Source of the DNA: Luteolibacter rhizosphaerae
GTDB lineage: Bacteria; Verrucomicrobiota; Verrucomicrobiia; Verrucomicrobiales; Akkermansiaceae
Assembly: GCF_025950095.1 (NCBI RefSeq)
Contig: NZ_JAPDDR010000008.1
Location: 1-64,000, forward strand
Direction of reading: 5' to 3'
DNA length: 64,000 nt
This document shows positions 36,201-44,971 of the stretch, piece after piece. How positions within the stretch are numbered: the stretch's first letter is position 1; every line of letters starts with the position of its first letter. The position numbers and the translations under genes are program-made. The notes beneath the pieces are model-generated. The model did not search any database. It had not been told where the DNA came from and saw nothing but the letters and a program-made list of their open reading frames with translations.

Positions 36201-36460
36201 TTCGAGGTTTCCGAGCGGACTTCCAGCAAGTCGTCCACGTTGTTCATCGTGGCGATCTCGGAGAAGGAGGTAACCTTCGAGGCCATCTCCGCCGCGTTCA
36301 GGCCGTTGTAGGACCACACCAGCGTGATCTCGGGGCTATCCACCTTCGGCAGGATGTCCGTCGACATCTTCCGCGCAGACATGACCCCGAAGAGCAGGAT
36401 CAAAATGCCGAGAACGCCGATGGTATACTTGTAACGGAGTGCAAAGAGAACGATCCACAT
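33203..36460 (-). CDS. RND multidrug efflux pump (HAE1/AcrB type)
   Basis: The ATG at 36460 (MWIVLFALRYKYTIGVLGIL) places the first membrane helix at the N-terminus; a longer frame to 36511 lacks that fit. The 1,085-residue protein has twelve membrane helices and two large periplasmic loops. The helix-4 relay region reads ALAIGILVDNSLVEIENI: the first Asp of the AcrB pair is kept and the second is Asn, as in many HAE relatives. The trimer exports hydrophobic compounds by proton antiport. It is the first gene of a two-gene run with its adaptor. The tail is acidic (TETESDSDIEPEGLPE). Confidence 0.93.
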   Translation of the reverse strand: MWIVLFALRYKYTIGVLGILILLFGVMSARKMSTDILPKVDSPEITLVWSYNGLNAAEMASKVTSFSEIATMNNVDDLLEVRSETSNGIGLVKLKFQPYVNINTALAQSTGVSQTILRRMPAGTTPPLIVQTSPSSVPIVQMVISSDTMTGGQLFDYARLALRAQLQSIPGMRISLPYGGAARQVMVDLDPEALNAFDMSAAEVNTAVGRQNLTLPSGSLREGGRELPVELNASPENIQAFLDLPLRSVDGRTILLRDVANVRDGEAVSSNIARLNGQNAVMISILKLGNASTVDIIDGIMARMDEVRKAAPPGMMIEPIFDQSVFVRAAVKGVEHEILLVGGLVAAVVLLFLGSWRSTMIVLTSIPLALLCSIVGLSLVGATFNLMTLGGLALAIGILVDNSLVEIENIKRQISLGKDVRQAIIDGAKEVAFPEFVSTISICIVFLPIFLLSGTASYVFRPLALAVVFAMIASYLLARTLVPTLASIILPAEARAEKKRAGLPPRGLSRIHHGIEHGVDKVAEFQGGILKFLMRWKVLILVPIFIAASIGVFSAFNSGREFFPKTDAGLIRLFVRIPSGIRIEDTARVMADIQREVRSIIPKEELQFVVENIGAPSSVNQAWVETTSISSADGEILVQLQGEHGPSAGYERKIREMLAEKFPEVQSFFRPADATSQTLASGAPTTFEVRFMGRDVPGNLALAKELREKFSKVPGAVDVTLREVLDQPGYAIRVDRSRAATFGITQQDAANAMLAALGSGGSIAPNYWSDPTTGASYDVQVIAPPSTLGSVEQLLNLPIRPSVGGGLPVPLRAFATVVEKRSPASVSRTTLQPTFTVVANADGRDLGSLTKELNGIIGQEAKPALDGKDAVAATGLRAQQKPGNKIELTGQAALMNSAYSELIGGLGLAAVLVFLVMVVNFQSWTLPFVAISGLPVAVSGALFGLWVTGTPLSVPALMGIIMVVGVSTANSVLVSSFARDRFDQGETAMDAAIEAATTRLRPVMMTALAMILGVIPMALGHAEGGEQNAPLGRAVIGGLVFGTMASLFVVPVAFAFVRGLTAKSAQKTETESDSDIEPEGLPELT

Positions 36461-36685
36461 GACTTTATCGGAGTCCCGCGCCCCTCGCAGGGGCTTGATT
36501 TGACGAAGCACCGGATGCCCGGGACCTGTGCGGTATTCCCGAATTCGTCCGGCGCCAGGTCTTTTCCCGGCAGCGCGTTTCGCGCCACCTTAGTTCGATA
36601 ATCATCAAACGTCGCCGTCTTTTTGGTTTGAAACACTTTGTGCTAAGAAATGATGTTACTCGGTGTCACGTAGCCAGTGCCGATC
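36461..36685. promoter_or_regulatory. Divergent promoter region of the RND and DUF1080 operons
   Basis: This 225-base gap separates two outward-pointing transcripts. It holds a perfect 6-bp hairpin GCCCCT-CGC-AGGGGC at 36480-36494, in the leader of the RND gene, and an AT-rich stretch at about 36600-36660 that is the likeliest place for promoters. No operator repeat for a TetR-type regulator is obvious, and no regulator gene is adjacent. Confidence 0.35.
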
Positions 36686-37357
36686 ATGAAACCCGCTCTA
36701 TTTCTTTTTCCTCTCCTCTTCGCATCCGCTCTTGCTGAACCGGAAGCTCTCTTTAATGGCAAGGACCTCAGCGGCTGGACCGCCGATGTCCCCGAGGCCG
36801 ACAAGAAGCCGGACATCAAGCCGAGCTTCATCGTGCGTGATGGCAAGCTCGTCTCGCTCGGCACGCCCCTCGGGCATCTCGTGACCGATAAGGAATACGC
36901 GAACTACCGCCTGACCGTGGAGTATCGCTTCACCGGTCAGGGCGGGAATTGCGGCGTACTGGTCCACAGCTCGAAGCCGCGCATGCTCTACGGGATGTTT
37001 CCGCAATCGATCGAAGTCCAGATGCAGTCAGGCAATGCGGGAGACTTCTGGTGCATCGGCGAGAACATCGACGTGCCGGACATGGAAAAGCGTCGCCCGC
37101 ACAAGGAAGGCCAGAAGTTCGGTGGCGGTCCGGAGGACGCGCGGAACATCAAGAACCTCACCGACGGGTCCGAGAAGCCCCTCGGTGAGTGGAACACCAT
37201 GGTGATCACCTGCAAGCAGGACACCATCAAGGTGGAGGTGAACGGCACCGAAGTGAACTTCGGCAGCAAGGCCACCGCGGAGAAGGGTAAGATCGCCCTG
37301 CAAGCCGAAGGCACCGAAGTCGAATTCCGCAAGGTCGAGCTGGAACCGGTGAGGTGA
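36686..37357 (+). CDS. Exported DUF1080 (3-keto-disaccharide hydrolase-like) protein
   Basis: The start MKPALFLFPLLFASALA-EP at 36686 is a clean signal peptide; a GTG nine bases earlier is possible. The 223-residue mature domain is a concanavalin-like jelly roll: LFNGKDLSGWT at the front, FIVRDGKLVSLGTPLGHLVT, YRLTVEYRFTGQGGNCGVLV, and the MPQSIEVQMQSG-like core, then WNTMVITCKQDTIKVEVNG. These proteins are much expanded in Planctomycetes and Verrucomicrobia; some hydrolyse 3-keto sugars. Its stop overlaps the GTG start of the next gene, so it heads a three-gene operon of exported proteins. Confidence 0.92.
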   Translation: MKPALFLFPLLFASALAEPEALFNGKDLSGWTADVPEADKKPDIKPSFIVRDGKLVSLGTPLGHLVTDKEYANYRLTVEYRFTGQGGNCGVLVHSSKPRMLYGMFPQSIEVQMQSGNAGDFWCIGENIDVPDMEKRRPHKEGQKFGGGPEDARNIKNLTDGSEKPLGEWNTMVITCKQDTIKVEVNGTEVNFGSKATAEKGKIALQAEGTEVEFRKVELEPVR

Positions 37358-38751
37358 GACCACGGTTCACCGCGATCGGGTGTTTTTTGCTGGTGCTGGG
37401 AGCGGGCTGCAAACGTCCTGCTCCGGCACCGGCCCCCGCGGTGTCAGTCACGGTGTCCGAGTCTTCCTTCTGGGTCTGGCATCGCTCCAGTGATTTGAGC
37501 GACGGCGAAATCGCCGCCTTGAGATCGGTCGCTGCACCCCGCCTCTACTGGCAGATTGCCGAGTTCGGGTGGCGTGATGGCAAGTGGACTCCCCGGTCTC
37601 TGGGGAAACCGCCGGAACCCTTGCCGGACGGTGGTCCCGTGATCGTTCCGGTCGTCCGCCTCGATCCCGGGGCGGACAGCCTGCTCAAGCCGGAGGCCGC
37701 CGCATCGCTCGTCCGTTGGCTGCGTTTCCATTATGGCGATGCCCCACCGCGCATCCTCCAACTCGATTACGATTGTCCGCTGCGGCTGCTTCCCCGCTAT
37801 GCCGGGTATCTCTGGGAGCTGAAGTCTCAGCTCGGTCTGGAAGAGATCTCGGTCACCGCCTTGGCTTCGTGGATCGATTCACCGGCATTGGCGGATCTTG
37901 GAGAGGTCGTGAGCGAACTGGTACCGATGTTCTACGACATCGCTCCGGATCCTCCTGATCAGGTGAGCCGTGGAACTTTCGTTCCCATGGCGGGTGCGGA
38001 AGCGGAGAAATGGATCGGACGCTGGAAGGCTTGCCGGACTCCGTGGCGGGCGGGTCTTCCGAATTTCGAGCGGCTCACTCTGTTCGAAAGTGATGGCAAT
38101 CTTGTAGGCCACCTGCGGCAGTGGAGTCCTGAATCGCTCGCCGCCTCTTCTCTTTTCGAACCGCTCGATCAAGCTCCGGGCCTTGCCTCCTACCGCGTCA
38201 TTCGTGCCGGTTCGCTTGATGGCACCGCGCTCGAACCCGGACAGATCCTCGCTTGGCGCGCACCGGGGGAGGACTCCTTGCGTCGATTGCTCGCGGCCTC
38301 CACTTCATCCGGGTCACGCGGCATCGTGTGGTTTGCCCTGCCCGGGCCCGGGCTGCGGGCGAGTTACTCGCCCTCCCATCTCTCCGCGCTTTCAAAGGGC
38401 AGCGAGTTGCTTCCGTCCCTCCGCATGCGCATCGATGGGGATGGTCGCGTGGTGCTCCGGAATGATGGGCCTGCAGATCTCTCGATCAAGCCGGGTGAAG
38501 CACCGCACCGTTTGGTTCTGGAGGCCAATCAGCCTCATACCTTCAAGGCGCGCGGGCCGGGCCGATTCTTCTCGCTTGAGCCGCACCCTGATTCAGCTCT
38601 CTCCATCGAATTTTCGCAAAGAATCGCGTTATCTTTTGTGGAGCTCCGCGTAGGATCGGAGATCGCAAGCGAATCGGGCCTGATCCCTTCCAGGGAAGGC
38701 CGCGAACTCCGGTGGTCCCTCGACGACTCCGCACCCGTACCCTTCGAATGA
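37354..38751 (+). CDS. DUF3142-like lipoprotein
   Basis: The GTG at 37354 overlaps the previous stop (GTGA). The 465-residue protein has a lipoprotein leader (FTAIGCFLLVLGAGC, Cys19), a Pro/Ala linker, then a globular part with FWVWHRSSDLSDGEI, QIAEFGWRDG, RILQLDYDCPLRLLPRY and ISVTALASWIDSPALADL, an order I associate with DUF3142 proteins, which have a TIM-barrel, glycosidase-like look. The LQLDYD Asp residues could be catalytic by analogy with such barrels, but that is a guess. Its stop overlaps the start of the TPR lipoprotein (ATGA), so the two proteins are made together and probably act together at a membrane surface. Confidence 0.65.
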   Translation: MRPRFTAIGCFLLVLGAGCKRPAPAPAPAVSVTVSESSFWVWHRSSDLSDGEIAALRSVAAPRLYWQIAEFGWRDGKWTPRSLGKPPEPLPDGGPVIVPVVRLDPGADSLLKPEAAASLVRWLRFHYGDAPPRILQLDYDCPLRLLPRYAGYLWELKSQLGLEEISVTALASWIDSPALADLGEVVSELVPMFYDIAPDPPDQVSRGTFVPMAGAEAEKWIGRWKACRTPWRAGLPNFERLTLFESDGNLVGHLRQWSPESLAASSLFEPLDQAPGLASYRVIRAGSLDGTALEPGQILAWRAPGEDSLRRLLAASTSSGSRGIVWFALPGPGLRASYSPSHLSALSKGSELLPSLRMRIDGDGRVVLRNDGPADLSIKPGEAPHRLVLEANQPHTFKARGPGRFFSLEPHPDSALSIEFSQRIALSFVELRVGSEIASESGLIPSREGRELRWSLDDSAPVPFE

Positions 38752-41700
38752 AACGCCGCGTCTTGCTGTTGACGCCTCTCCTCATCGCCTGTGGACCTTT
38801 CTTCTATCAGGCACCGCCTCCGCTCGAAAGCTATCCTCAGCGTATCCCCGGAAAAGGCTGGAGCGAGGTCCTCGAAGACTTCCGCCCTCTCGCGCCGGAT
38901 GCCGCGAAGGAGTCGGAGCTGATCGAATCCTGCGTCGTCTTGATCGGGGAGCTGCCCTCGCTGGGCTCCGCCGAATGCCAGGCACGCATCGATGGAATGA
39001 TCGCTCGCAATCGCGAGGGCGTCTTCAGCGCGAGAATCGCGGATCTTCTCAATGAGTTCCGCGAGTTGGCTGCCGACGATTCCCTGAGTGCTCCCGTCGC
39101 CACTTACCTGACGGAGCGCATCGAGCAGATCCGCACCGGGAGCGCGGATGCCACTCCGGCACCGGTCCGGAACTGGAATCAGACTCCTGATGAGTTTGCT
39201 CAAGCCGTCGAGGACCATCGGGTCCGGCAGGAGGCGGTGCTGACCCGCATGGATCTTGCGATGAAGGAGGCTCCTCCCGCCTTGCTGCCGAATTACGGGA
39301 TTCGCCGCGCCCGCTACCTGTTCGATTGTGGTGACTATGCTTCGGCCCGCGCGGCCTTCGCGGATGCTGCCGTTGCCTTCCCGCGTCACCCGCGAGTCGA
39401 GATCGCCCGCTTCATGGTCGGGCGCTGTCTCCTTGAAAGCATGCGCAAGCAGAGGGCCGTCCTCAAGCCGCCCGGCCTTGGGAGTCCTGAAATGAGAAAG
39501 CTTCATCAGGAGGTGGTGGATTCCTTCCAAGCCTATCTCACCCAGTATCCTCAGGGCAGATTCGTTCCGGATGCCTACGGCTGGCTCGCGGCGGCGGAGG
39601 TGGAAGTAGGCAATCATGCCGCTGCGGTCGAGTTGCAGCTACAGCGCCTTGAGAGTCGTCCCTCGCGCGAGATCTTCCGTTCGGTTTTGCGCGAGTGCGA
39701 TGGGCTTTTTGCCGCATTGCTCGCGGCTCCGGATGCGTCCTCCCACCGGGATTTCCAGGGCAATGCCCTGCCGTGGAGGACTCTTGCGAAGTACCCCGAA
39801 GTCGCCCGCATATTTGTCTATCAGGCCTTGGACCCGCTTGCCCGGTCGGGCTTCCCCGATCCACACGAGAATTTCACCAGCGATGCCAGCACCTTGGACT
39901 TCCTCCATCGCCGCGTCATCTCTCCGCGGCGCTTCACGAAGTCCGCGCTCAAGCAGCTTGGCGCGGCAGTAGCGGGAGTTCCTGGCAACAGTCCCGATCC
40001 GTTTATTCTCCTCGTTCTCGGCTGGGCATCGATCATGGAAGATGAACCCGGCCAGGCACTCGTCCTCTTCGGCCGCGCGCTTGCGAACCGCAAGTCGGAT
40101 GATCTGCTCCAAGGCCGGGCGGTGGCTCTGACCGCATTGGGCCGTCACCGTGAAGCGGCGGCTGCCTATGGCGAGCTGATGGAATCCTTCCCCGCGAGCA
40201 TTCTAGCGAAGCCTGCGGGCTTCGACCGTGCCACCGCCAGGTATCGCGGTGGCGAGGCGGGCGAAGCATTCCTGGACATGCTCGGGCTCGTTTCGGATTC
40301 CTACTCGGAGGATGCCGGACCCCGTCTGCATCCCGAGTTCGAACCGCGCCAATGGCTCGATTCCATCGCTCAGTTCGCTCCCTTGGATGAACTGGCGAAA
40401 CCTCTGGAGCGTCTCGCCCCGGAGGAAGATGGCGCACGCTTGCTTCGCGCGGTGGTCCGCGGCCGGGCCATGGCGGTGGGCCGTTTCGATCTGGCCCGCC
40501 GTCATCTGGATCCTCCTCGCGCGGAGGATGATCGCGGGTGGATCTCGGTCTTCTATCTTCCCGACCGCCTCCATCTCGATGAAGCGGCTTGGGAGAAAGA
40601 CGTCGCACCGCTGGCCGCCGCCCTTCAGCGCCTTCAGCAAGGAGACGGAAACGAGGCCGCCCTGCAACTTGAGGTCGGTCGCGCATGGAAAGCAGCCCGC
40701 GGCAGGCTCACCCTCCCGCTGCAGCAATTGTTCGATTACGCCCGCAGCGAGGGCGAGAAGCTGGATCTGCTGCGCCGCCGCAATGCCGCATTCCTCCGCA
40801 TCCCCGCGGATGCAGTTGTGAAGGAACTGGATTCCAGGGATGAACTCCATCACGCCCTCCGGCACTTCCTCGCCGCCGCGGATCTCTCGAAGGATCCGGC
40901 GATTGTTGCCCCGGCGCTGGAAGAGGCGAACGAAGCCCTTTTCCGCCTCGCGGAGTTCTCCGAGTACCGCTTGTCGCGTGCCATCGAGACGGACGCAGCC
41001 GCCCTCTCTGCTCGCGCCGTGGAGCGCCTGCGCCATGAGTTCGCCGATCGCGCTGAAGCAGGCCGCGCCATTTCTTGGACGTTCACCCCGCCGATCATGC
41101 TCGGCCGCTGGATGCCTGGGGACTACAACGCGGCGAATTCCGCCGAAGCGATCTTGGCATCAGTGGCATCCCGACAAGGCGCCTCCGAGCAACTCCTCTG
41201 GTCCCTCTCCTCTCTAACAGCTCGGGACGGCCGCGATATCGGCGACATCCGCCGCACCCTCCGCGAATGGCGCGCGGATTTCGCTCGCAAGCGCCCGGGA
41301 CTGGAGACGGATGAAATCAATCGCATTGGCGACGACTTGGATGACCTCTCATCCGCTGCCCTGGCACCGGGCATCACCATCGATCTCTTCCAGCGCTATG
41401 CCGAGCTGCGCTTGTCCCGCGGCGTCCCTCCCGCCGCTGAGGGCGAGTGGAAGCCGCTCGCGGCCCATCTCGCCTTCCTCGACCGGATCCGCGAAGTGGA
41501 AAATGAAGACGGATGGATGAGGCCCAACGGCAACACCATCGCGTCTTGGGAAGAATACCTGCGGATGTTCCCGAACGGTCCCAAGTCCCGCTCAGCCTCC
41601 TTCCGCCTGCTTCGCCTCAAGGTCCGCGAGATCGCACCCATACCTCAAGTCCGGGCCTTCTTCTTCCCGGAAGCCCCGATCCCCGGCGGCTACAAGCACT

Positions 41701-42086
41701 TGCTCCGTCCCTCGTCCGCTGTTCCCGAAAAGGTGGCCGCGCTGGAAGCCGAACTCGCCGCCCATGCCGCCCGCTACCCGGATCGCTACGTGGCGGATCT
41801 TGCCATGCTGCGTGCCGCCTTGGCTGCCCACCGCGGCGACTACACCATCGCCTTGGAGAATCTCAGCTCGGTTCTCGCCGATCCTGATCATCCCGAGCTC
41901 CGGATGGATGCCGCGCTCTACTTCTCCGAGATCAGCCTGCGCATTCTCGATCTCTCGGACCGCGCTTCCGTGATGGACGCCTTCCGCAAGGCACCCGCGG
42001 CCATGCCATGGCTCGAAAAGCTGGTAAATGGCGATACCTGCCTCTCGCGCCTTCGGCCGCTGATGCCTTGCTTGGACCAGTCCTGA
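38748..42086 (+). CDS. Very large TPR-repeat lipoprotein, 1,112 residues
   Basis: The ATG at 38748 overlaps the preceding stop and gives a lipoprotein leader (MKRRVLLLTPLLIAC, Cys15). The rest is helical. TPR-like pairs are seen at about 187-230 (ARYLFDCGDYASARAAFADA), 421-485 (LGWASIMEDEPGQALVLFGR, ALTALGRHREAAAAYGELME) and 1020-1065 (LAAHRGDYTIALENLSSVL). Between them are long helical stretches with no recognised enzyme motif. It is probably a surface or periplasmic scaffold that works with the DUF3142-like lipoprotein encoded just before it. The end is 5 bases from the convergent lipoprotein gene at 42092. Confidence 0.75.
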   Translation: MKRRVLLLTPLLIACGPFFYQAPPPLESYPQRIPGKGWSEVLEDFRPLAPDAAKESELIESCVVLIGELPSLGSAECQARIDGMIARNREGVFSARIADLLNEFRELAADDSLSAPVATYLTERIEQIRTGSADATPAPVRNWNQTPDEFAQAVEDHRVRQEAVLTRMDLAMKEAPPALLPNYGIRRARYLFDCGDYASARAAFADAAVAFPRHPRVEIARFMVGRCLLESMRKQRAVLKPPGLGSPEMRKLHQEVVDSFQAYLTQYPQGRFVPDAYGWLAAAEVEVGNHAAAVELQLQRLESRPSREIFRSVLRECDGLFAALLAAPDASSHRDFQGNALPWRTLAKYPEVARIFVYQALDPLARSGFPDPHENFTSDASTLDFLHRRVISPRRFTKSALKQLGAAVAGVPGNSPDPFILLVLGWASIMEDEPGQALVLFGRALANRKSDDLLQGRAVALTALGRHREAAAAYGELMESFPASILAKPAGFDRATARYRGGEAGEAFLDMLGLVSDSYSEDAGPRLHPEFEPRQWLDSIAQFAPLDELAKPLERLAPEEDGARLLRAVVRGRAMAVGRFDLARRHLDPPRAEDDRGWISVFYLPDRLHLDEAAWEKDVAPLAAALQRLQQGDGNEAALQLEVGRAWKAARGRLTLPLQQLFDYARSEGEKLDLLRRRNAAFLRIPADAVVKELDSRDELHHALRHFLAAADLSKDPAIVAPALEEANEALFRLAEFSEYRLSRAIETDAAALSARAVERLRHEFADRAEAGRAISWTFTPPIMLGRWMPGDYNAANSAEAILASVASRQGASEQLLWSLSSLTARDGRDIGDIRRTLREWRADFARKRPGLETDEINRIGDDLDDLSSAALAPGITIDLFQRYAELRLSRGVPPAAEGEWKPLAAHLAFLDRIREVENEDGWMRPNGNTIASWEEYLRMFPNGPKSRSASFRLLRLKVREIAPIPQVRAFFFPEAPIPGGYKHLLRPSSAVPEKVAALEAELAAHAARYPDRYVADLAMLRAALAAHRGDYTIALENLSSVLADPDHPELRMDAALYFSEISLRILDLSDRASVMDAFRKAPAAMPWLEKLVNGDTCLSRLRPLMPCLDQS

Positions 42087-42091
42087 CCGGA

Positions 42092-42640
42092 TTATTTCCC
42101 TGCCTGAATCGCGGTCGCATTGACCACGAGCAGATCGGCGGAGGAGCCTTCTGCGACCTTGCCGGTGACGGTCACCTTGGCGAGGTGGTCGAGCCCGGCC
42201 ACGCCTTTCACACCCTCTTTCAACGGGCGCCCCTCGGCATCCACGATCTGCACGGTCGCCGTTCCCTGCTTCTTCTCCTCCGCAGGTTCGCAGCACACAT
42301 CCCAAGGCGTGTCGCACTTGTCGCCCGGGATCTCGTCGCAGGAAGTCAGCAACTCCGGATCACCCAGGATGAAGACCGCTCGACCCTCCACGAAGGGCGA
42401 GGCATTCCCCATGATTTTGCCGGAGATCGTGATGGTATCCCCCGGTTTGGCCGTGGTCCGCACGGTATGGATGGCTTGGGCCGTTCCGCTCGGTGCGGTG
42501 GAAGTGACCTTGGTAACCTCCGCGCTCGGCGCGGCGGGTGCTGCGGTCGGGCTGCCGGAGGATGCGGCTGCCGCCTCCTTCTTCTCCCCGCAGGACGCGA
42601 GCAGGCAAGTGGCGAGGGCGATGGGAACAATGGCTTTCAT
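42092..42640 (-). CDS. Cys-rich lipoprotein at the end of the ABC/metal cluster
   Basis: The 182-residue protein starts at 42640 with a lipoprotein leader (IALATCLLASC, Cys17) and an Ala/Pro/Ser linker. The globular part opens with a beta strand pair (DTITISGKIMGN) and carries the striking block CDEIPGDKCDTPWDVCC, four cysteines with a Trp and several acidic residues, a plausible metal or disulphide site. It ends in strands (VTVTGKVAEGSSADLLVVNA) like an OB fold. It is the last gene of an eleven-gene minus-strand cluster of RND and ABC parts, 29 bases after a permease stop, so an accessory role in metal handling or envelope transport is inferred. Confidence 0.7.
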   Translation of the reverse strand: MKAIVPIALATCLLASCGEKKEAAAASSGSPTAAPAAPSAEVTKVTSTAPSGTAQAIHTVRTTAKPGDTITISGKIMGNASPFVEGRAVFILGDPELLTSCDEIPGDKCDTPWDVCCEPAEEKKQGTATVQIVDAEGRPLKEGVKGVAGLDHLAKVTVTGKVAEGSSADLLVVNATAIQAGK

Positions 42641-42669
42641 ATGGTTCGATTGGGTAGGGTTGAATGAGA

Positions 42670-43821
42670 TCAAGTGGAACGAAGAGCTACGGGAAGCGCA
42701 GGCTTCAGGCAGCGGATGGCAGGCGGGATCGCCCCGACGAGACCGAGCAGGAATCCGGTCACGATGCCCGCCACCGCGACCTCCGGCCCGATCTCCATCG
42801 TAAAGGTGCCGATTGAAAAGGGCACCGCCACACCGTCCAGCAAAACGATGGCAATCACCGAGCCGAACAAGGCCCCGCAGAGACAGGCTAGAACGCTTTC
42901 CTGCACCAGGCTCGCCAGCAGGGACCCCCGGCCGAAACCGATTGCCTGTAGCGTGGCCATCTCCCGCACCCGGGAGGCGAAGGCGGCGTAGAGCGTGTTG
43001 ATCCCGCCGAAGATCGCCCCGGCGCCGATCAGCGCGGCGGTGATCCAGGTCATCGCCCGCAGCGGCTGGAAGAAGGAACTAAGGCGAGCATAGTAGTCGC
43101 TCTCCCGCAGCGCGCTCAGCTCCAGGTCCAGACGTTGCTTTGCGAAGAGGTCCGCCTCCACGAAGTCCGCCGGATCGCTCAAGCGCAGCGTCACGCAGGA
43201 GACGGTATCGCGCTTCGCCAGCACCCGCAGATCGCTTAGCGTCGCCCACAGTTCGGACTCCAGCACCGTGCCCGGTGCCGAGAAGATCCCGGAGATCGCC
43301 AGCTTCTGTCCATCCAGCACGATGAAACTCCCGAGCTTCAGGCTCTCTGCGGTGATGCCGAGTTTCCTCCACGCCAGACGGCCCACCGCCACCTCGCCCG
43401 CACCGGGAAACTTGCCTTCGGCGATCCTCACCTCCGGATGGACTCGCAGCGCCTGGGGCGTCACACCCCTCATCAGGGCCTGCACGCGTTTCCCGTCTGC
43501 TAGATCCACCGGCGCCATGTAGTGAATCTCCGTCGATACGGCGCGCACCCCGAGTGCCTCCGTGATTCCGGGGACCGCTGCCTCCGCGATTCCTGCGGCC
43601 GCCTCGCTCACCTCGCTGCGCTGGATGCTCTCCTCCGAGCCCGCGCCCACCAGGATCACGTTGTGCGGCGAGCCGGAAGCGGAAAGCACCCGCTTCATCC
43701 CGGAGTTGATCGCCACCGCGGCCATCACCAGCAGCACTACCAGCGCGCTACCGCCGATCGTCTGGAGTAGCCGGCCCTTCGAGCGGAATAGATTCCGCAC
43801 GGCATAAGTTAGAGGTAGCAT
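42670..43821 (-). CDS. ABC transporter permease (MacB/FtsX type), second of two
   Basis: The 383-residue protein has the four-helix layout of MacB/LolC/FtsX permeases: one helix near the N-terminus (LLQTIGGSALVVLLVMAAVAI), a periplasmic domain of about 200 residues, and three C-terminal helices (ITAALIGAGAIFGGINTLYA; MATLQAIGFGRGSLLASL; VAGIVTGFLLGLVGAIPPAI). The coupling segment is VREMATLQAIGFGRG. Such permeases use ATP in the cytoplasm to move the periplasmic domain, a mechanotransmission that pushes lipoproteins or other substrates. It starts 1 base after its partner permease stop. Confidence 0.9.
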   Translation of the reverse strand: MLPLTYAVRNLFRSKGRLLQTIGGSALVVLLVMAAVAINSGMKRVLSASGSPHNVILVGAGSEESIQRSEVSEAAAGIAEAAVPGITEALGVRAVSTEIHYMAPVDLADGKRVQALMRGVTPQALRVHPEVRIAEGKFPGAGEVAVGRLAWRKLGITAESLKLGSFIVLDGQKLAISGIFSAPGTVLESELWATLSDLRVLAKRDTVSCVTLRLSDPADFVEADLFAKQRLDLELSALRESDYYARLSSFFQPLRAMTWITAALIGAGAIFGGINTLYAAFASRVREMATLQAIGFGRGSLLASLVQESVLACLCGALFGSVIAIVLLDGVAVPFSIGTFTMEIGPEVAVAGIVTGFLLGLVGAIPPAIRCLKPALPVALRST

Positions 43822-43822
43822 C

Positions 43823-44971
43823 TCAGTTCCTCAGGTTCTTGACGATAGGTTGGCGGATCGCCTGGAAGGCGGGCCAGAGCGAGGCGAAGACCCCCAGCAG
43901 CAGCGCCGCCACGATGCCGCTCGCCACCACCAGCGCATCCGGCTGGACCGAAAGCGTCTGCCCTTCGTTCCCCATCGTGATGTTCTGCCATTTCAGGAAT
44001 CCTGCGGAGAGCGCCACACCGGTCACGCCGCCCACCAGGCCCAGCATCCCTCCCTCGCTCACCACCAGACAGGCGATGGCACGCCCCGGATAGCCCAGCG
44101 TCCGCAGCACCGCATTCTCCTTCACCCGGCCGCGCACCACCAGCAGCAGCGCATTCGCCACCAGCGCCGCCACCGCGATCACCGCGCCGACACCGAGCCA
44201 GCGCGTGAACCCGATCAACTGGATCAGCTGTGCCGCAGACTCCGCGAAGAAGGCCTTCTCCGGCCGCGTGTCGGTCGGCTGCGCATCGGAGTGGAAGCGC
44301 TCGTCAATCGCCTTCGCCACCGGGCCGAGATCCTTCGAGGCATTCACCCGCACATTGAACTGCGTCACGGTGCCCAATCCCACCTTCGAGGCTCGCTGCA
44401 GGAAGGGCAACTTCACGTAGGCCACGTTGTTGTCCTGTGCGAAAGGCGAGCTGATGATCGCGGAGACAGTCACCGTCACCCCCGCACCATCGAAGCTGTC
44501 ACCCGGCTTCAAGCCGCGCCGCTTCGCGAAGACCTCGCCGAGCAAGGCTCCGTCCCCGCGATCCTTCCACTGCTGCATGCTTCCTTCCAGCACTTGGATC
44601 TCCGGCGCGAACTTCTCCAGTTGATCGTCAGGAACCCCGCGGAACGTGATCACATCCAGCGATGCCCCGCAGTTGTTCACCACGATCTGCACCGGGATCA
44701 CCTCGCGCACACCCTCGATCCGCCGGATCTCATCGGCATAGTGCTCCGGCAACTGGCTCGCCGAGGGGCAGTAGCGATTCTGGCGATACACCACCAGCGT
44801 GGTATCGGCCGCCGTCTCCTCCGTCGCCTTCGCGAGCGCCCGCTGCAGCGTCTCTACCGCGGTGAAGAGGAACATGCCCGTCGCCACCCCCAGGATCGTC
44901 AGCAGCGAGCGCACCTTGTGCCGCGTGAGCTGGATCCACGAGAGACGTAGTAGATTCAGGATCGCACTCAT
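43823..44971 (-). CDS. ABC transporter permease (MacB/FtsX type), first of two
   Basis: The 382-residue protein mirrors its neighbour: an N-terminal helix (SLLTILGVATGMFLFTAVET), a periplasmic domain with two cysteines (NRYCPSASQLPEHYADEI and VVNNCGASLDV), and three C-terminal helices with the coupling segment VKENAVLRTLGYPGRAI. The two permeases would form a heterodimer with one ATPase dimer, like LolCDE. The gene overlaps the ATPase gene by 4 bases and ends 1 base before the second permease, so the three are co-translated. The cysteines may form a disulphide or bind metal. Confidence 0.9.
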   Translation of the reverse strand: MSAILNLLRLSWIQLTRHKVRSLLTILGVATGMFLFTAVETLQRALAKATEETAADTTLVVYRQNRYCPSASQLPEHYADEIRRIEGVREVIPVQIVVNNCGASLDVITFRGVPDDQLEKFAPEIQVLEGSMQQWKDRGDGALLGEVFAKRRGLKPGDSFDGAGVTVTVSAIISSPFAQDNNVAYVKLPFLQRASKVGLGTVTQFNVRVNASKDLGPVAKAIDERFHSDAQPTDTRPEKAFFAESAAQLIQLIGFTRWLGVGAVIAVAALVANALLLVVRGRVKENAVLRTLGYPGRAIACLVVSEGGMLGLVGGVTGVALSAGFLKWQNITMGNEGQTLSVQPDALVVASGIVAALLLGVFASLWPAFQAIRQPIVKNLRN

